From positions 1,798,001 through 1,862,000 of the forward strand of contig NZ_CP027770.1 in assembly GCF_003012915.1 (NCBI RefSeq): DNA of 64,000 bases, read 5' to 3'. How positions within the stretch are numbered: the stretch's first letter is position 1; every line of letters starts with the position of its first letter. This stretch comes from Staphylococcus felis (GTDB lineage Bacteria; Bacillota; Bacilli; Staphylococcales; Staphylococcaceae). This document shows positions 17,940 through 27,136 of the stretch, piece after piece. The notes below the pieces were generated by a model. It was not told the origin of the DNA. It made no database searches and was given only the letters and a program-made list of their open reading frames with translations. The position numbers and the translations under genes were made by a program.

Positions 17940-17953
17940 CAAACATTTGTTCG
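17940..17953. promoter_or_regulatory. LexA (SOS) box 1, lexA side
   Basis: CAAACATTTGTTCG differs from CGAAC-N4-GTTCG at one position. It lies in the lexA upstream region. Confidence 0.65.
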
Positions 17954-17968
17954 TTTTTATATTGACAT

Positions 17969-17982
17969 AGAACGAACGTTCT
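17969..17982. promoter_or_regulatory. LexA (SOS) box 2, central
   Basis: AGAACGAACGTTCT fits the core GAAC-N4-GTTC perfectly. It begins two bases after a TTGACA -35 element (17962-17967) directed towards sosA. Confidence 0.75.
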
Positions 17983-17997
17983 GTTAGGGTGTATATA

Positions 17998-18011
17998 CAA
18001 ACAAATGTTCT
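17998..18011. promoter_or_regulatory. LexA (SOS) box 3, sosA side
   Basis: CAAACAAATGTTCT has one mismatch in the GAAC half. It lies immediately upstream of the sosA RBS. Confidence 0.6.
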
Positions 18012-18024
18012 AGGAGTGTTGTAA

Positions 18025-18252
18025 ATGGTTAGTATTAAAATGTCAGAAATATATGTTTATATTGGTGTCTTTATCTTCTCTTTAGCGCTATTTTTTACTT
18101 TTTTAGTGTTAGCGAATCAAACTCAAGATTCAGAACAAGTGTACGAAATGACAGATCATCAACTAAATGATAAATATGTAATAGAACAAGTTCCACACGA
18201 ACATGAACGGATGGATGCTCAGACTATGATGACAACTACAGTCAATCACTAA
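18025..18252 (+). CDS. sosA: SosA-type SOS cell-division inhibitor
   Basis: A 75-residue single-pass membrane protein with a membrane helix at about 9-29 and a hydrophilic, presumably extracellular C-terminal part (TDHQLNDKYVIEQVPHEHE). Its position, divergent from lexA and followed by ynzC, and its SOS boxes match staphylococcal SosA, which halts division during DNA damage; the Bacillus counterpart at this place is YneA, which additionally carries LysM. The sequence is poorly conserved between species, so the assignment rests mainly on synteny, topology and size. Confidence 0.8.
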   Translation: MVSIKMSEIYVYIGVFIFSLALFFTFLVLANQTQDSEQVYEMTDHQLNDKYVIEQVPHEHERMDAQTMMTTTVNH

Positions 18253-18352
18253 AGATATAGATATAGTGTGCGCAGCGTAGAAGTTGAAGCGTTTGGTTTT
18301 ATTTGCTTTTTCTGGTATATTTTGATAAGAAAAGTAGACGGAGGGAGCCAAC

Positions 18353-18589
18353 ATGTTAAGTCAAGAAAAATTAACGCGCATTAATGAATTAGCGAAAAAG
18401 AAAAAACAAGAGGGGCTTACAGATTTAGAAGCGAAAGAACAGTCTAAGTTGAGAAGTGAATATTTAGAAACATTTCGCAAAAGTTTCAAAGATCAAATTG
18501 AAAACACTAAAGTAATTGATCCTGAAGGTAATGATGTAACGCCTGATAAATTAAAAGAGGTTCAACGTCGCAACCATAAGCGTAGTTAA
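18353..18589 (+). CDS. YnzC/DUF896 family protein
   Basis: A 78-residue, highly charged helical protein. [25 protein letters not shown] and the following [24 protein letters not shown] are the typical DUF896 two-helix hairpin. In Bacillus its relative lies in the yneA-yneB-ynzC SOS operon, and here it follows sosA after 100 bases. It has its own strong RBS (GGAGGG). Function is unknown; possible co-expression with sosA is inferred from position. Confidence 0.88.
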   Translation: MLSQEKLTRINELAKKKKQEGLTDLEAKEQSKLRSEYLETFRKSFKDQIENTKVIDPEGNDVTPDKLKEVQRRNHKRS

Positions 18590-18686
18590 TCTTAATAAAT
18601 AATAATGTATTGGTTTTCTAAGAAGCTTTACAGTTTATTATCGGTTATAATAGTAATGTAAAGTTGTTAAGAAAGGAAGTCGTAAA

Positions 18687-20672
18687 ATGTTTGACAATAA
18701 AGATATAAAAGCAGTAAATACCATTCGTGGATTAAGTATTGATGCAATTGAAAAAGCAAATTCTGGGCACCCTGGTTTACCGATGGGGGCAGCTCCAATG
18801 GCTTATACATTATGGACACGTCATTTGAATTTTAATCCGAATTCACATGAATATTTTAACAGAGATCGTTTCGTTTTATCAGCAGGTCATGGTTCAGCAT
18901 TATTATATAGTTTATTACATGTATCAGGTAGCTTAGAAATGGAAGAGCTTAAGCAATTTAGACAATGGGATTCCAAAACACCAGGTCACCCTGAGTACAA
19001 GCATACTAAAGGGGTTGAAATTACAACAGGGCCTTTAGGACAAGGTTTTGCAATGTCAGTAGGTATGGCAATGGCAGAAAAACATCTTGCTGCTAAATTT
19101 AATAAAAATATTTCGGTTGTAGATCACTACACATACGTTTTAGCTTCAGATGGTGATTTAATGGAAGGAATTTCACATGAAGCTGCTTCTTTAGCCGGAC
19201 ATTTAAAACTAGACAAATTAATTACGTTATATGACTCTAATGACATCTCTCTTGATGGTGAAACGAACAAATCATTTTCAGAAGATATTAAGGCTCGATT
19301 TGAGTCATATGGATGGAATCATATTTTAGTTAAAGATGGTAATGATTTGGAAGAAATAGACAAGGCAATTACAACAGCTAAGTCACAATCAGGTCCTACA
19401 ATTATCGAAGTGAAAACAATCATAGGTTACGGTTCTCCAAATAAGGCAAATAGCAATACTTCTCATGGGTCACCACTTGGAGAAGAAGAGCGTAATTTAA
19501 CATTTGAAAATTATCAACTAGATGCTTCTAAACGTTTCCATGTTGAAGATGAAGTGTATCAGATTTTTAAAGATACTATGTTACAACGCGCAGATCAAAA
19601 TGAAGCAGAATGGAAATCAAATTTAGAAGAATACTCAAAACAATATCCAGAATTAGCAGAAGAGTTTAAAACGGCAATTGCTGGAGAACTACCAACTCAT
19701 TATGAAAAGGAATTACCTAAATACGATCTTGATCATAAAGCAGCGTCACGTGCTGACTCTGGAGATATCATTCAAGCTATTAATCAATCAGTCCCATCAT
19801 TTTTTGGTGGATCAGCTGACTTAGCTTCATCTAATAAATCAAATGTAAAAGATGCCAAGGATTTCTCAGCAGAAGATGGTAGTGGTAAAAATGTTTGGTT
19901 TGGTGTTCGTGAATTTGCAATGGCAGCTGCGGTAAATGGTATGGCTGCACACGGAGGGCTTCATCCTTATGCTGCAACATTCTTTGTTTTCAGTGATTAC
20001 TTAAAACCAGCTTTACGTCTTGCAGCAATTATGGGTCTGCGCTCATCATTTATCTTTACTCATGATTCAATCGCTGTAGGTGAGGATGGTCCAACGCATG
20101 AGCCAATTGAACAATTGGCTGGTTTGCGAGCAATTCCAAACTTAAATGTGATTCGTCCAGCAGATGGAAATGAAACACGAGTTGCTTGGAAAGTGGCATT
20201 AGAATCTAACGGAACACCAACAGCGCTCGTTTTGACTAGACAAGGTTTACCTGTTCTAGATGTTTCTGAGGATACTGTAGAAGAAGGTGTTCGAAAAGGG
20301 GCATATGTAGTCTACGAAACATCAAAAGAACCAGAATATGTATTACTTGCAACAGGTTCAGAAGTAAGTTTAATGGTAGATGTTGCTAAGTCATTAGAAG
20401 ATGAAGGTAAAGGTGTGCGCGTTGTTTCAATGCCGAATTGGAATGCATTCGAAGCACAATCACAAGAATATAAAGACTCAATTTTATTACCAGATGTAGA
20501 TAAGCGTGTAGCAGCTGAAATGGCAGCAACTTTAGGTTGGCATAAATATGTGGGCATGAATGGTTTGGTGATTGGTATTGATCGTTACGGTGCAAGTGCT
20601 CCTGGTGATTTAGTTGTTAAAGAATATGGATTTACTAAAGAAAATATTTTAGAACAAATTAAAAATATGTAA
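18687..20672 (+). CDS. tkt: Transketolase
   Basis: Thiamine-diphosphate enzyme of the non-oxidative pentose phosphate pathway, moving two-carbon units between sugar phosphates. The 661 residues show the usual three domains: an N-terminal PP domain ([12 protein letters not shown], the TPP motif GDGDLMEG beginning near residue 155 and ending with the N-x-I region), the Pyr domain ([38 protein letters not shown]), and the C-terminal domain. It is monocistronic with an AGAAAGGAAG RBS and a terminator. Confidence 0.97.
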   Translation: MFDNKDIKAVNTIRGLSIDAIEKANSGHPGLPMGAAPMAYTLWTRHLNFNPNSHEYFNRDRFVLSAGHGSALLYSLLHVSGSLEMEELKQFRQWDSKTPGHPEYKHTKGVEITTGPLGQGFAMSVGMAMAEKHLAAKFNKNISVVDHYTYVLASDGDLMEGISHEAASLAGHLKLDKLITLYDSNDISLDGETNKSFSEDIKARFESYGWNHILVKDGNDLEEIDKAITTAKSQSGPTIIEVKTIIGYGSPNKANSNTSHGSPLGEEERNLTFENYQLDASKRFHVEDEVYQIFKDTMLQRADQNEAEWKSNLEEYSKQYPELAEEFKTAIAGELPTHYEKELPKYDLDHKAASRADSGDIIQAINQSVPSFFGGSADLASSNKSNVKDAKDFSAEDGSGKNVWFGVREFAMAAAVNGMAAHGGLHPYAATFFVFSDYLKPALRLAAIMGLRSSFIFTHDSIAVGEDGPTHEPIEQLAGLRAIPNLNVIRPADGNETRVAWKVALESNGTPTALVLTRQGLPVLDVSEDTVEEGVRKGAYVVYETSKEPEYVLLATGSEVSLMVDVAKSLEDEGKGVRVVSMPNWNAFEAQSQEYKDSILLPDVDKRVAAEMAATLGWHKYVGMNGLVIGIDRYGASAPGDLVVKEYGFTKENILEQIKNM

Positions 20673-20684
20673 TTATTTATGGTG

Positions 20685-20717
20685 CCGAGTCTCATTATTG
20701 ATAGAGGCTCGGTTTTT
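20685..20717 (+). terminator. Terminator of tkt
   Basis: CCGAGTCTC (20685-20693) pairs with GAGGCTCGG (20704-20712), followed by TTTTT. Confidence 0.85.
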
Positions 20718-20809
20718 GTAGTTAAGGTTTAATATTTCACTAAGTCCTACCTTGAAATAGTATGATAATTTTAGTAAAATGCTAGAGGATATAGAAAGTG
20801 GGTGAAACG

Positions 20810-21037
20810 ATGGCAACATGGTTAGTAATATTATTAATAATTGTTGCACTCATCATTGGACTTGTCGGTGGTTTCTTCTTAGCACGTAAGTATATGATGG
20901 ATTATTTGAAGAAAAATCCTCCAATCAATGAAGAGATGTTACGAATGATGATGATGCAAATGGGTCAAAAACCATCACAAAAGAAAATTAATCAAATGAT
21001 GACAATGATGAATAAAAATATGGATAAAAAAATATAA
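20810..21037 (+). CDS. YneF/UPF0154 membrane protein
   Basis: A 75-residue protein with an N-terminal membrane helix (about 3-24, [24 protein letters not shown]) and a Met-rich cytoplasmic tail ([24 protein letters not shown]), which is the conserved signature of the UPF0154/YneF family. I start at ATG 20810; a GTG four codons earlier overlaps the presumed RBS. It sits downstream of tkt, as in other Firmicutes. Function unknown. Confidence 0.9.
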   Translation: MATWLVILLIIVALIIGLVGGFFLARKYMMDYLKKNPPINEEMLRMMMMQMGQKPSQKKINQMMTMMNKNMDKKI

Positions 21038-21062
21038 TATCCATGACGTCAGTCATATCAAG

Positions 21063-21098
21063 GAGTTTGGGATTTGTTGAACAATTCCAAACTCTTTT
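21063..21098 (+). terminator. Terminator of yneF
   Basis: GAGTTTGG (21063-21070) pairs with CCAAACTC (21087-21094), with further pairing inward, followed by TTTTG. Confidence 0.75.
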
Positions 21099-21281
21099 GC
21101 TTTTAATATAGGTGACAAATTGGTAACAAAAGATTGTCGTGTTAGTCTTCGTCAGTACTTTCTAAAATCTTCTTTATTTCGGTTTCAGTGTTCGAATATA
21201 AGTAGTAGTTGTACATTACTCTAAATTTGATAATGTGGTATACTTATCTGTATTATTGAAAGATAATGGAGGAAGCTTCAA

Positions 21282-21746
21282 TTGACATATTTAGTTTTTT
21301 CAATCCTAATCGCATTCGTGATGGGGGCAGGTGTTATCGTCGTTAGAATGAAGGCTCAAAAGTATCCTGTTAATGAGAAAAAAATTATATTACCGCCATT
21401 CTTTATGGCAACAGGTGCGCTCATGTATATCTTTCCTTATTTTAGGCTAACAGGATCTGAAATAATAGAATCCATTGTTATAGGTATTTTATTTTCGAGT
21501 GTACTGATTATGACTTCTCACTTTGAAGTGAAAGATTCAGATATATATTTGAAGAAGTCTAAGGCTTTTCCAATAGTGCTTATTAGTTTACTTGTAATAC
21601 GTACTATATTGAAAGTATTTATCGGAAGCTCTATAGATGCTGGAGAGCTTGCGGGCATGTTCTTCTTATTAGCGTTTAGTATGTTAGTCCCATGGAGAGT
21701 TGCCATGTTATTAAGATATAAAAAAATTAAAAATAGCTTAATGTAA
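21282..21746 (+). CDS. CcdC-family integral membrane protein
   Basis: A 154-residue protein with about five membrane helices. The segments GAGVIVVRMKAQKYPVNEKK and ILPPFFMATGALMYIFPYFR match the CcdC/DUF1453 family. The family is named after a gene in the Bacillus cytochrome c biogenesis cluster, but its members are not clearly required for that process. The start is TTG, with an excellent GGAGG RBS nine bases upstream. Downstream lie a terminator and then an IS200-like element. Confidence 0.82.
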   Translation: MTYLVFSILIAFVMGAGVIVVRMKAQKYPVNEKKIILPPFFMATGALMYIFPYFRLTGSEIIESIVIGILFSSVLIMTSHFEVKDSDIYLKKSKAFPIVLISLLVIRTILKVFIGSSIDAGELAGMFFLLAFSMLVPWRVAMLLRYKKIKNSLM

Positions 21747-21788
21747 AATTGAGCTACTGCAATTATCAATTTAAATACTAAGATACAG

Positions 21789-21822
21789 AAGCTGAGGCGC
21801 CATAAAGAGTCTCAGCTTTTAT
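21789..21822 (+). terminator. Terminator of the ccdC-like gene
   Basis: AAGCTGAG (21789-21796) pairs with CTCAGCTT (21811-21818), followed by TT and an AT-rich stretch. Confidence 0.75.
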
Positions 21823-21906
21823 ATTAATGACTTCAGTCAGTTGAGCACGTAAAACGTGCGAAACAATAAACCACCTGCTATGCGGGTGGGCAACAAAAGT
21901 TATACT

Positions 21907-21976
21907 AAAAAAATCCCTGCTTAGCGTTATAATTAAGGTGTTCAAGCCAAATTAATAACGAAAGTAGGGATTTTTT
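21907..21976 (+). promoter_or_regulatory. Stem-loop covering the tnpA ribosome binding site
   Basis: AAAAAATCCCT (21908-21918) pairs perfectly with AGGGATTTTTT (21966-21976), directly before the tnpA ATG. It would both hide the RBS (AGGGAT) and act as a terminator for outside transcripts, the known way IS200 elements keep transposase low. Confidence 0.65.
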
Positions 21977-22435
21977 ATGGCTAATAAAGCCAAGAGTTTA
22001 GCACATACAAAATGGATGTGTAAATACCACATTGTATTTACTCCAAAGTATAGAAGAAAAATCATATACAATCAATACAGACCATCAATTATTGAAATTA
22101 TAAAGTTATTGTGCAAATACAAAGGTGTGGAGATTATAGAAGGACATATGATGCCAGATCATGCACATCTATTAGTGAGCATCCCACCCAAAATAAGCGT
22201 TTCAAGCTTTATGGGGTATTTAAAAGGTAAAAGCGCTTTGATGATATTTGATAGACATGCAAATTTGAAATACAAATTTGGAAATCGTCACTTTTGGGCA
22301 GAAGGGTATTATGTAAGTACAGTTGGATTAAATGAAGCCACGATAAAAAAATATATACAGAATCAAGAAAAACACGATAAAGCGATTGATAAGTTGAGCG
22401 TAAGAGAATATGAAGACCCTTTTAAGGGTTATTGA
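21977..22435 (+). CDS. tnpA: IS200-family Y1 transposase TnpA
   Basis: A 152-residue HUH single-strand transposase. The HUH motif is PDHAHLLV (about 59-66) and the catalytic tyrosine is in YIQNQEKHDK (about 126-135). It starts MANKAKSLAHTKWMCKYHIVFTPKYRRK, typical of the family. It is complete and intact, so the element may be active. It acts by cutting and joining single-stranded DNA at the hairpin ends, usually at replication forks. Confidence 0.93.
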   Translation: MANKAKSLAHTKWMCKYHIVFTPKYRRKIIYNQYRPSIIEIIKLLCKYKGVEIIEGHMMPDHAHLLVSIPPKISVSSFMGYLKGKSALMIFDRHANLKYKFGNRHFWAEGYYVSTVGLNEATIKKYIQNQEKHDKAIDKLSVREYEDPFKGY

Positions 22436-22580
22436 AGTTAGTCAAAAGCCTCTTTAGAGGCTAGCTAAAGAGACAATGGCATTTTGGCTTGAGCATGAAA
22501 TGAAAAAGCCAGCGCCTTTAGACGCTAGCCGGTAAAGCGGGCTTATAGCCCAAGAGCAAACCACCCGTTTTACGGGTGGT
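22436..22580 (+). ncRNA. Structured non-coding tail of the IS200-like element
   Basis: 145 bases between the tnpA stop and the right end hold a chain of short hairpins: GCCTC-TTTA-GAGGC, GCTAGCG-type pairing around 22510-22530, GGGC-TTATA-GCCC, and the right-end hairpin. Such a tail at the right end resembles the guide-like RNA scaffold regions of IS605 elements that carry tnpB. Whether an RNA is made is unknown. Confidence 0.3.
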
Positions 22581-22634
22581 CCTGATTACATAGAAAGTAC
22601 TTGTGAATTTCAGATAGATGTTTTAAAATAAATA

Positions 22635-22648
22635 AGAACAAACGTTCG
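22635..22648. promoter_or_regulatory. LexA (SOS) box of sbcDC
   Basis: AGAACAAACGTTCG fits GAAC-N4-GTTC perfectly. It lies directly upstream of, and touching, the sbcD RBS (GGGAG). Confidence 0.78.
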
Positions 22649-22660
22649 GGAGTGATGATA

Positions 22661-23776
22661 TTGAAAATTATACATACTGCTGATTGGCATCTAGGTAAAA
22701 TCTTAAATGGACATTCCTTTTTAGAAGATCAAAAAGTAGTACTTAAACAATTTTTAGACGATGTTCAACAAGAAAAACCCAATTTAATCATTATAGCTGG
22801 TGACATTTATGATACATCTTATCCTAATAAGGAAACGGTCACTTTAATGGAAGAAACTATTTCAAAATTAAATTTGCAATTCAATGTGCCAATAATTATT
22901 ATTAGTGGAAATCATGACAGTAAAAGAAGACTAAGCTATGGTGCGTCATGGTTTATGCAAAACAATTTATTCATTCGAACTGAGCTTGAGGATTTTTTTA
23001 AACCGATTCAATTCAATGACTTTCATTTTTACACATTACCTTTTTTTACAATTTCTGAAGTTAAATCATTTTTTTCAAAGGAAATCGGCTCGTATGAGGA
23101 AGCTGTTCGCTTGTTAATAGAACATTTAAAATCTCAAATGGATATGAGTAAAACAAACGTTCTTATCGGTCATTTTACTGTATACGGTGCTCCTAAAAGT
23201 GATTCAGAAAGAGAGATAACTATAGGTACTATTGAATCAGTGGAACCTAGTATTCTAGAAGAATTTGACTTAGTTCTGCTTGGCCATATTCATCATCCTT
23301 TTACTTTAAGTGCTGACCATATTTTTTATAGCGGGTCGATTTTACAATATTCTTTTTCAGAAACTAAACAAGTTAAAGGATATCGTATTTTTAATTTGAA
23401 AAACAAAGCGTATTCTCAGCAATTTAAAATGTTAGAACCTAGACATGAACTTGAAGTGATTGAGGGCCGTTATACAGATATTATTAATGGTGAATTTGCT
23501 AGAAAAAGTAACGACAGTTATTTTCATTTTAAGCTTATGGAACTATCCCAAATAACAGAGCCGATGCAAAAATTAAAACAAGCGTATCCTAATACTTTAG
23601 CATTGACACCTTACGCTATTGAGACTCAAGATAGCATCCAAAAAGTTCAAAATATAAAAAAACTAAAAACATCAGAAATAGTAGAGGATTTCTATGAGAA
23701 AATGATGGACACACCACTTTCGAATGTTCAAAAGTCAAATTTGAACCAAATTTTGAATGATATGGAGGAAAATTAA
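22661..23776 (+). CDS. sbcD: Nuclease SbcD (Mre11-type subunit)
   Basis: Metallophosphoesterase subunit of the SbcCD complex, which cuts DNA hairpins and processes blocked ends. The 371 residues start MKIIHTADWHLGK, with metal ligands D8 and H10, then GDIYDT, GNHDS and the GHIHHPF motif. I use the TTG at 22661 because it gives the conserved N-terminus and is eight bases after GGGAG; GTG and ATG just upstream would fall in the RBS. It is followed directly by sbcC, with no spacing, in one SOS-controlled operon. Confidence 0.95.
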   Translation: MKIIHTADWHLGKILNGHSFLEDQKVVLKQFLDDVQQEKPNLIIIAGDIYDTSYPNKETVTLMEETISKLNLQFNVPIIIISGNHDSKRRLSYGASWFMQNNLFIRTELEDFFKPIQFNDFHFYTLPFFTISEVKSFFSKEIGSYEEAVRLLIEHLKSQMDMSKTNVLIGHFTVYGAPKSDSEREITIGTIESVEPSILEEFDLVLLGHIHHPFTLSADHIFYSGSILQYSFSETKQVKGYRIFNLKNKAYSQQFKMLEPRHELEVIEGRYTDIINGEFARKSNDSYFHFKLMELSQITEPMQKLKQAYPNTLALTPYAIETQDSIQKVQNIKKLKTSEIVEDFYEKMMDTPLSNVQKSNLNQILNDMEEN

Positions 23777-26700
23777 ATGAGACCTTTGTTATTGCATTTA
23801 CAAAATTTTGGTCCTTTTTTAGATGAAACAATTGATTTTACAAATATTAAATTAAATCAATTGTTTCTAATTAGTGGTAAAACGGGTTCTGGTAAAACAA
23901 TGATTTTTGATAGTATTGTTTATGCTTTGTATGGTCGTGCATCAACTGAAAAAAGGGAAGTGAAACATTTACGAAGTCACTTTGCGAATCCAAATGAGCC
24001 ATTGACTGTAACGTTTGAGTTTGAAATTCAAAATGAAAGATACAAAGTGATACGCAAAGCTTCGTTTCTTAAGGAAGGTAATAAAAATGAAACGAAGCCA
24101 CAGTTGGATATTTATCATTTTGAAAACGGTGCTTTTCAACTTAAGGAGAGTAAAGTGAGTTCTGGAGAAAAGTATCTTTTAGAATTATTAGGGCTCAAGC
24201 AACATCAATTTCGACAACTTTTTATATTACCTCAAGGTGAATTTAAAACATTTCTATTTTCTAATAGTTCAGAGAAACAGACGATATTGAGAACACTTTT
24301 TAATACACAATTGTATGACCAGCTAAAAAATCAACTTACAGATCAAACTGAAATAACTAAAAAAGAAATCGAACGTCAACACATGAAGCTTGAAAGTTTG
24401 TGGCAAGAGCTTTATACATTAGATGATGAAGCATTAACTGAAATTCAACAGCAGCCTACACAACAATATGAATTAATATTAAAGTATCTTCCTAAATTTT
24501 CTGAATTAGGTCTAAAAAAAATTCAAGAGCTTCGCCAAGAAAAAGAAAAGTTAACAGAAACGTATAATCAATTGAAGCAAGATATATTAAGACAGGAAAA
24601 GCGTCAAGAGAGTGTTCATAGATATAATGACCTTAAATTAAAGTTGCAACAATTAAAAGAGCAAGAAAAAACAATGACTTTGTACGAAAAGAAACTCGAG
24701 TTAATTCAAAAAAGTAAATTAGCCCTTCGTATATATGAAGAGTTAGAACATACACAAAAAATATTATTTGAAAAAGAAGAACAATTAGAGTATCTACAAA
24801 AAAACATTAAAGAAACTGAACATATTTTAAATCAAAATAAAGAAAAATATGACGAACATATGAATCAAAAATCACAGTATGAACGCTATAGCCAGTTTTG
24901 TGATCAAACACAGCACTATTATCGAAACATAGAATCGTTTAAAACGAAATTTGAAGCGTCGGTTCTTGTTGCGTCACAAATTAATCAAATTGATCAAAAA
25001 ATAGAAAAACAACAGAGTAAAGTAGAACAACTTTATGAGCAAAAGGGCAATCAAGATCCAGACTACAACTATATTAATCAATTACATGAAAAGTTTTATG
25101 AGTCTCAATCTGTACTTAAAGATTTAAAAGAATCACAGAAGAAGTATGAAAAAAGAGAAGCACTTGAATATCAATGTAAACAAAATGAAGGTCGATTAAA
25201 GCAAATTCGTGATGAGATTGAACATTGTAATCATGAATATAATGAACTAAGTGAAACGGATACTACTATTTTAACGCATGAGGAAACAATTATTGCTTTA
25301 CGACAATCATTGCATGACGGGGCTTCTTGCCCAGTTTGTGGTACTACTGTCAGTGATGAGCTTCAAGGTAAAACTTTAGAAGATTTGAAATCACAGTATG
25401 ACTATAATAAAAAGATAAAGAAAAAGCGAGAACAACTCGTTGAGAAAGCGATTCAAACTGAGTCGCAGTTGGAAATGATGCATGATCAAATTGAAGAATT
25501 AAAGCATGTTTCAGATAATGCTGAACATATTAATCAGTTGGAAGAGTCTATATTAGATATAAATCAAAGTATAAAAAATGCACAACAAAAAGCTGAAAAA
25601 ATAGAACAATTAAATCAAAAATTAAAAGAAATGGAACAATCAATTGTCGATTTACAAAATGAAAAAATGATAAAAGAGCAAGAGTTACACCATATACAAG
25701 ATGCTGTAAATCAATTCCAAACGAACACAGGATGTAAGGAAATCGAATCATTTATTCAAATTTATCAAAAGTATGAAACATATGTACAGTCTTTCAGTAC
25801 GAAAAAAGAGAAATTGGAAAATGACATTAACGAAAATAAGCAACATTTTAAGCAGACTTCATATCAATTAGATGTTAATCAGTCTCAAATTAAAGATGAC
25901 ACTAAAAGGAAAATTCAATTAGAAACAGAACTACATGATGAGCTTGAGCATTTAAATATCAATCACATTAATGAGATAAAGGAGATTAAGGTAGAGAGCC
26001 AAAATGAAGAACATTATCAAGTAGCAGTTGATCAATTTAAGCAATCTTTACATGTCATTTCAACCCAATTAGAAGATGAAAAGTGTATTTTTAATGCAAT
26101 TGAGCCTGTTGATTTAATGACATTGAATGATTCTGCAAATCAATTACAACATAGAATAGATGAAAAGCAAAAACAATATAATGAGATAAACTTTCAAAAT
26201 AAGAACAACCAAAAAGTTGTCCAAAAGATAGAAGATTTAATAGATCAGTTAAAGGAAACTTTATCTAATCAAATTGAAATTGTAACGTTAGCTGATGTAA
26301 TCTCAGGAAAAAATAATCACAATTTAACATTAGAAAATTACGTGTTAATTTATTATTTAGAACTGATTTTAATTGAGGCAAATAAACATTTTCGAAATAT
26401 GACCGGACAACGATATGAACTGATCAGAAAGAAACGAAAAGGACGTGGATTTAGTGGACTAGAACTTGAAGTATTTGACTATTATTCAAATCAATCGCGT
26501 CACATTGCTTCATTGTCTGGAGGCGAAACTTTCCAAGCATCACTAGCATTAGCATTAGGTCTAAGCGAAATAGTTCAAAGAGAGCAAGGTGGGGTTTCTC
26601 TTGATTCAATGTTTATAGATGAAGGATTTGGAACTCTGGATCAAGAAACCCTTGAAACCGCTATTAATACATTAGTTCAGTTGCAGTCTAGTGGAAGGTT

Positions 26701-26809
26701 AGTTGGAATTATCTCACACGTCTCAGAGTTAAAAAATCGGATGCCTGTTATTTTGGAAGTTAAATCAAAGAACTATGAAAGCTATACACAAATTAATTTT
26801 AATGATTAA
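23777..26809 (+). CDS. sbcC: Exonuclease subunit SbcC (Rad50-type ATPase)
   Basis: SMC-like ATPase partner of SbcD. The 1010 residues show Walker A GKTGSGKT (34-41), two long coiled-coil arms rich in Gln, Lys and Glu, the zinc hook CPVCG in the middle (C518, C521), and a C-terminal lobe with the ABC signature SLSGGETFQASLAL (from about residue 912) and Walker B SMFIDEGFGTLD. Length and layout are typical of Firmicutes SbcC. Downstream there is no immediate terminator; a repeat and an IS3-family element follow. Confidence 0.96.
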   Translation: MRPLLLHLQNFGPFLDETIDFTNIKLNQLFLISGKTGSGKTMIFDSIVYALYGRASTEKREVKHLRSHFANPNEPLTVTFEFEIQNERYKVIRKASFLKEGNKNETKPQLDIYHFENGAFQLKESKVSSGEKYLLELLGLKQHQFRQLFILPQGEFKTFLFSNSSEKQTILRTLFNTQLYDQLKNQLTDQTEITKKEIERQHMKLESLWQELYTLDDEALTEIQQQPTQQYELILKYLPKFSELGLKKIQELRQEKEKLTETYNQLKQDILRQEKRQESVHRYNDLKLKLQQLKEQEKTMTLYEKKLELIQKSKLALRIYEELEHTQKILFEKEEQLEYLQKNIKETEHILNQNKEKYDEHMNQKSQYERYSQFCDQTQHYYRNIESFKTKFEASVLVASQINQIDQKIEKQQSKVEQLYEQKGNQDPDYNYINQLHEKFYESQSVLKDLKESQKKYEKREALEYQCKQNEGRLKQIRDEIEHCNHEYNELSETDTTILTHEETIIALRQSLHDGASCPVCGTTVSDELQGKTLEDLKSQYDYNKKIKKKREQLVEKAIQTESQLEMMHDQIEELKHVSDNAEHINQLEESILDINQSIKNAQQKAEKIEQLNQKLKEMEQSIVDLQNEKMIKEQELHHIQDAVNQFQTNTGCKEIESFIQIYQKYETYVQSFSTKKEKLENDINENKQHFKQTSYQLDVNQSQIKDDTKRKIQLETELHDELEHLNINHINEIKEIKVESQNEEHYQVAVDQFKQSLHVISTQLEDEKCIFNAIEPVDLMTLNDSANQLQHRIDEKQKQYNEINFQNKNNQKVVQKIEDLIDQLKETLSNQIEIVTLADVISGKNNHNLTLENYVLIYYLELILIEANKHFRNMTGQRYELIRKKRKGRGFSGLELEVFDYYSNQSRHIASLSGGETFQASLALALGLSEIVQREQGGVSLDSMFIDEGFGTLDQETLETAINTLVQLQSSGRLVGIISHVSELKNRMPVILEVKSKNYESYTQINFND

Positions 26810-26821
26810 TGACAAATAAAA

Positions 26822-27111
26822 CAGGCTGGGACATAAATATCTCAGTAATCGAAAAGCTTCGAGGTTTTCGTAAAAATTTACGAAAAATCTCGAAGTGTTT
26901 TCCTTTATTAAAGGATACGAAAGTGTCTTTTTTTAAAGTGTTTTAATGTAAAATTACACGTATATCACATCGTATTGTTGGCGAGACGCCTGAGGGAATA
27001 GGATGAGCGTCGAGACCGCGGCTCGACCCATCCTCCTAAAAAATGCGAGCCAAACAATACGAATTATTGATAAAAGAAAAGCATAGAGGTGATTCTGAAT
27101 CATGAATGTAC
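26822..27111. repeat. Staphylococcal intergenic repeat, copy A (interrupted by IS)
   Basis: Begins with CAGGCTGGGACATAAAT and contains nested inverted repeats, including a large stem (CGTATTGTT-GGC near 26972 with GCC-AAACAATACG near 27052) enclosing GC-rich hairpins. It ends with the left arm of a hairpin (27080-27098) whose right arm is at 28601-28619, on the other side of the IS. A second copy, in opposite orientation, is at 31308-31545. Such elements occur in many staphylococcal intergenic regions. Confidence 0.75.
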
Positions 27112-27136
27112 TGAACCCCAAAAGTTGTACTTTGGT

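Larger units (their letters stand above)
21841..22590 (+). mobile_element. IS200-like element (tnpA only)
   Basis: About 750 bases comprising a Y1 transposase gene flanked by subterminal hairpins of the same stem type: left CCACCTGC / GCGGGTGG (21871-21889) and right CCACCCG / CGGGTGG (22561-22579). An additional hairpin GCACGT-AAA-ACGTGC lies at 21845-21859. There are no terminal inverted repeats or target duplications, as expected for the IS200/IS605 family. No tnpB is present. Exact cleavage sites cannot be fixed from one copy, so the ends are approximate. It lies between ccdC and sbcDC. Confidence 0.85.
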
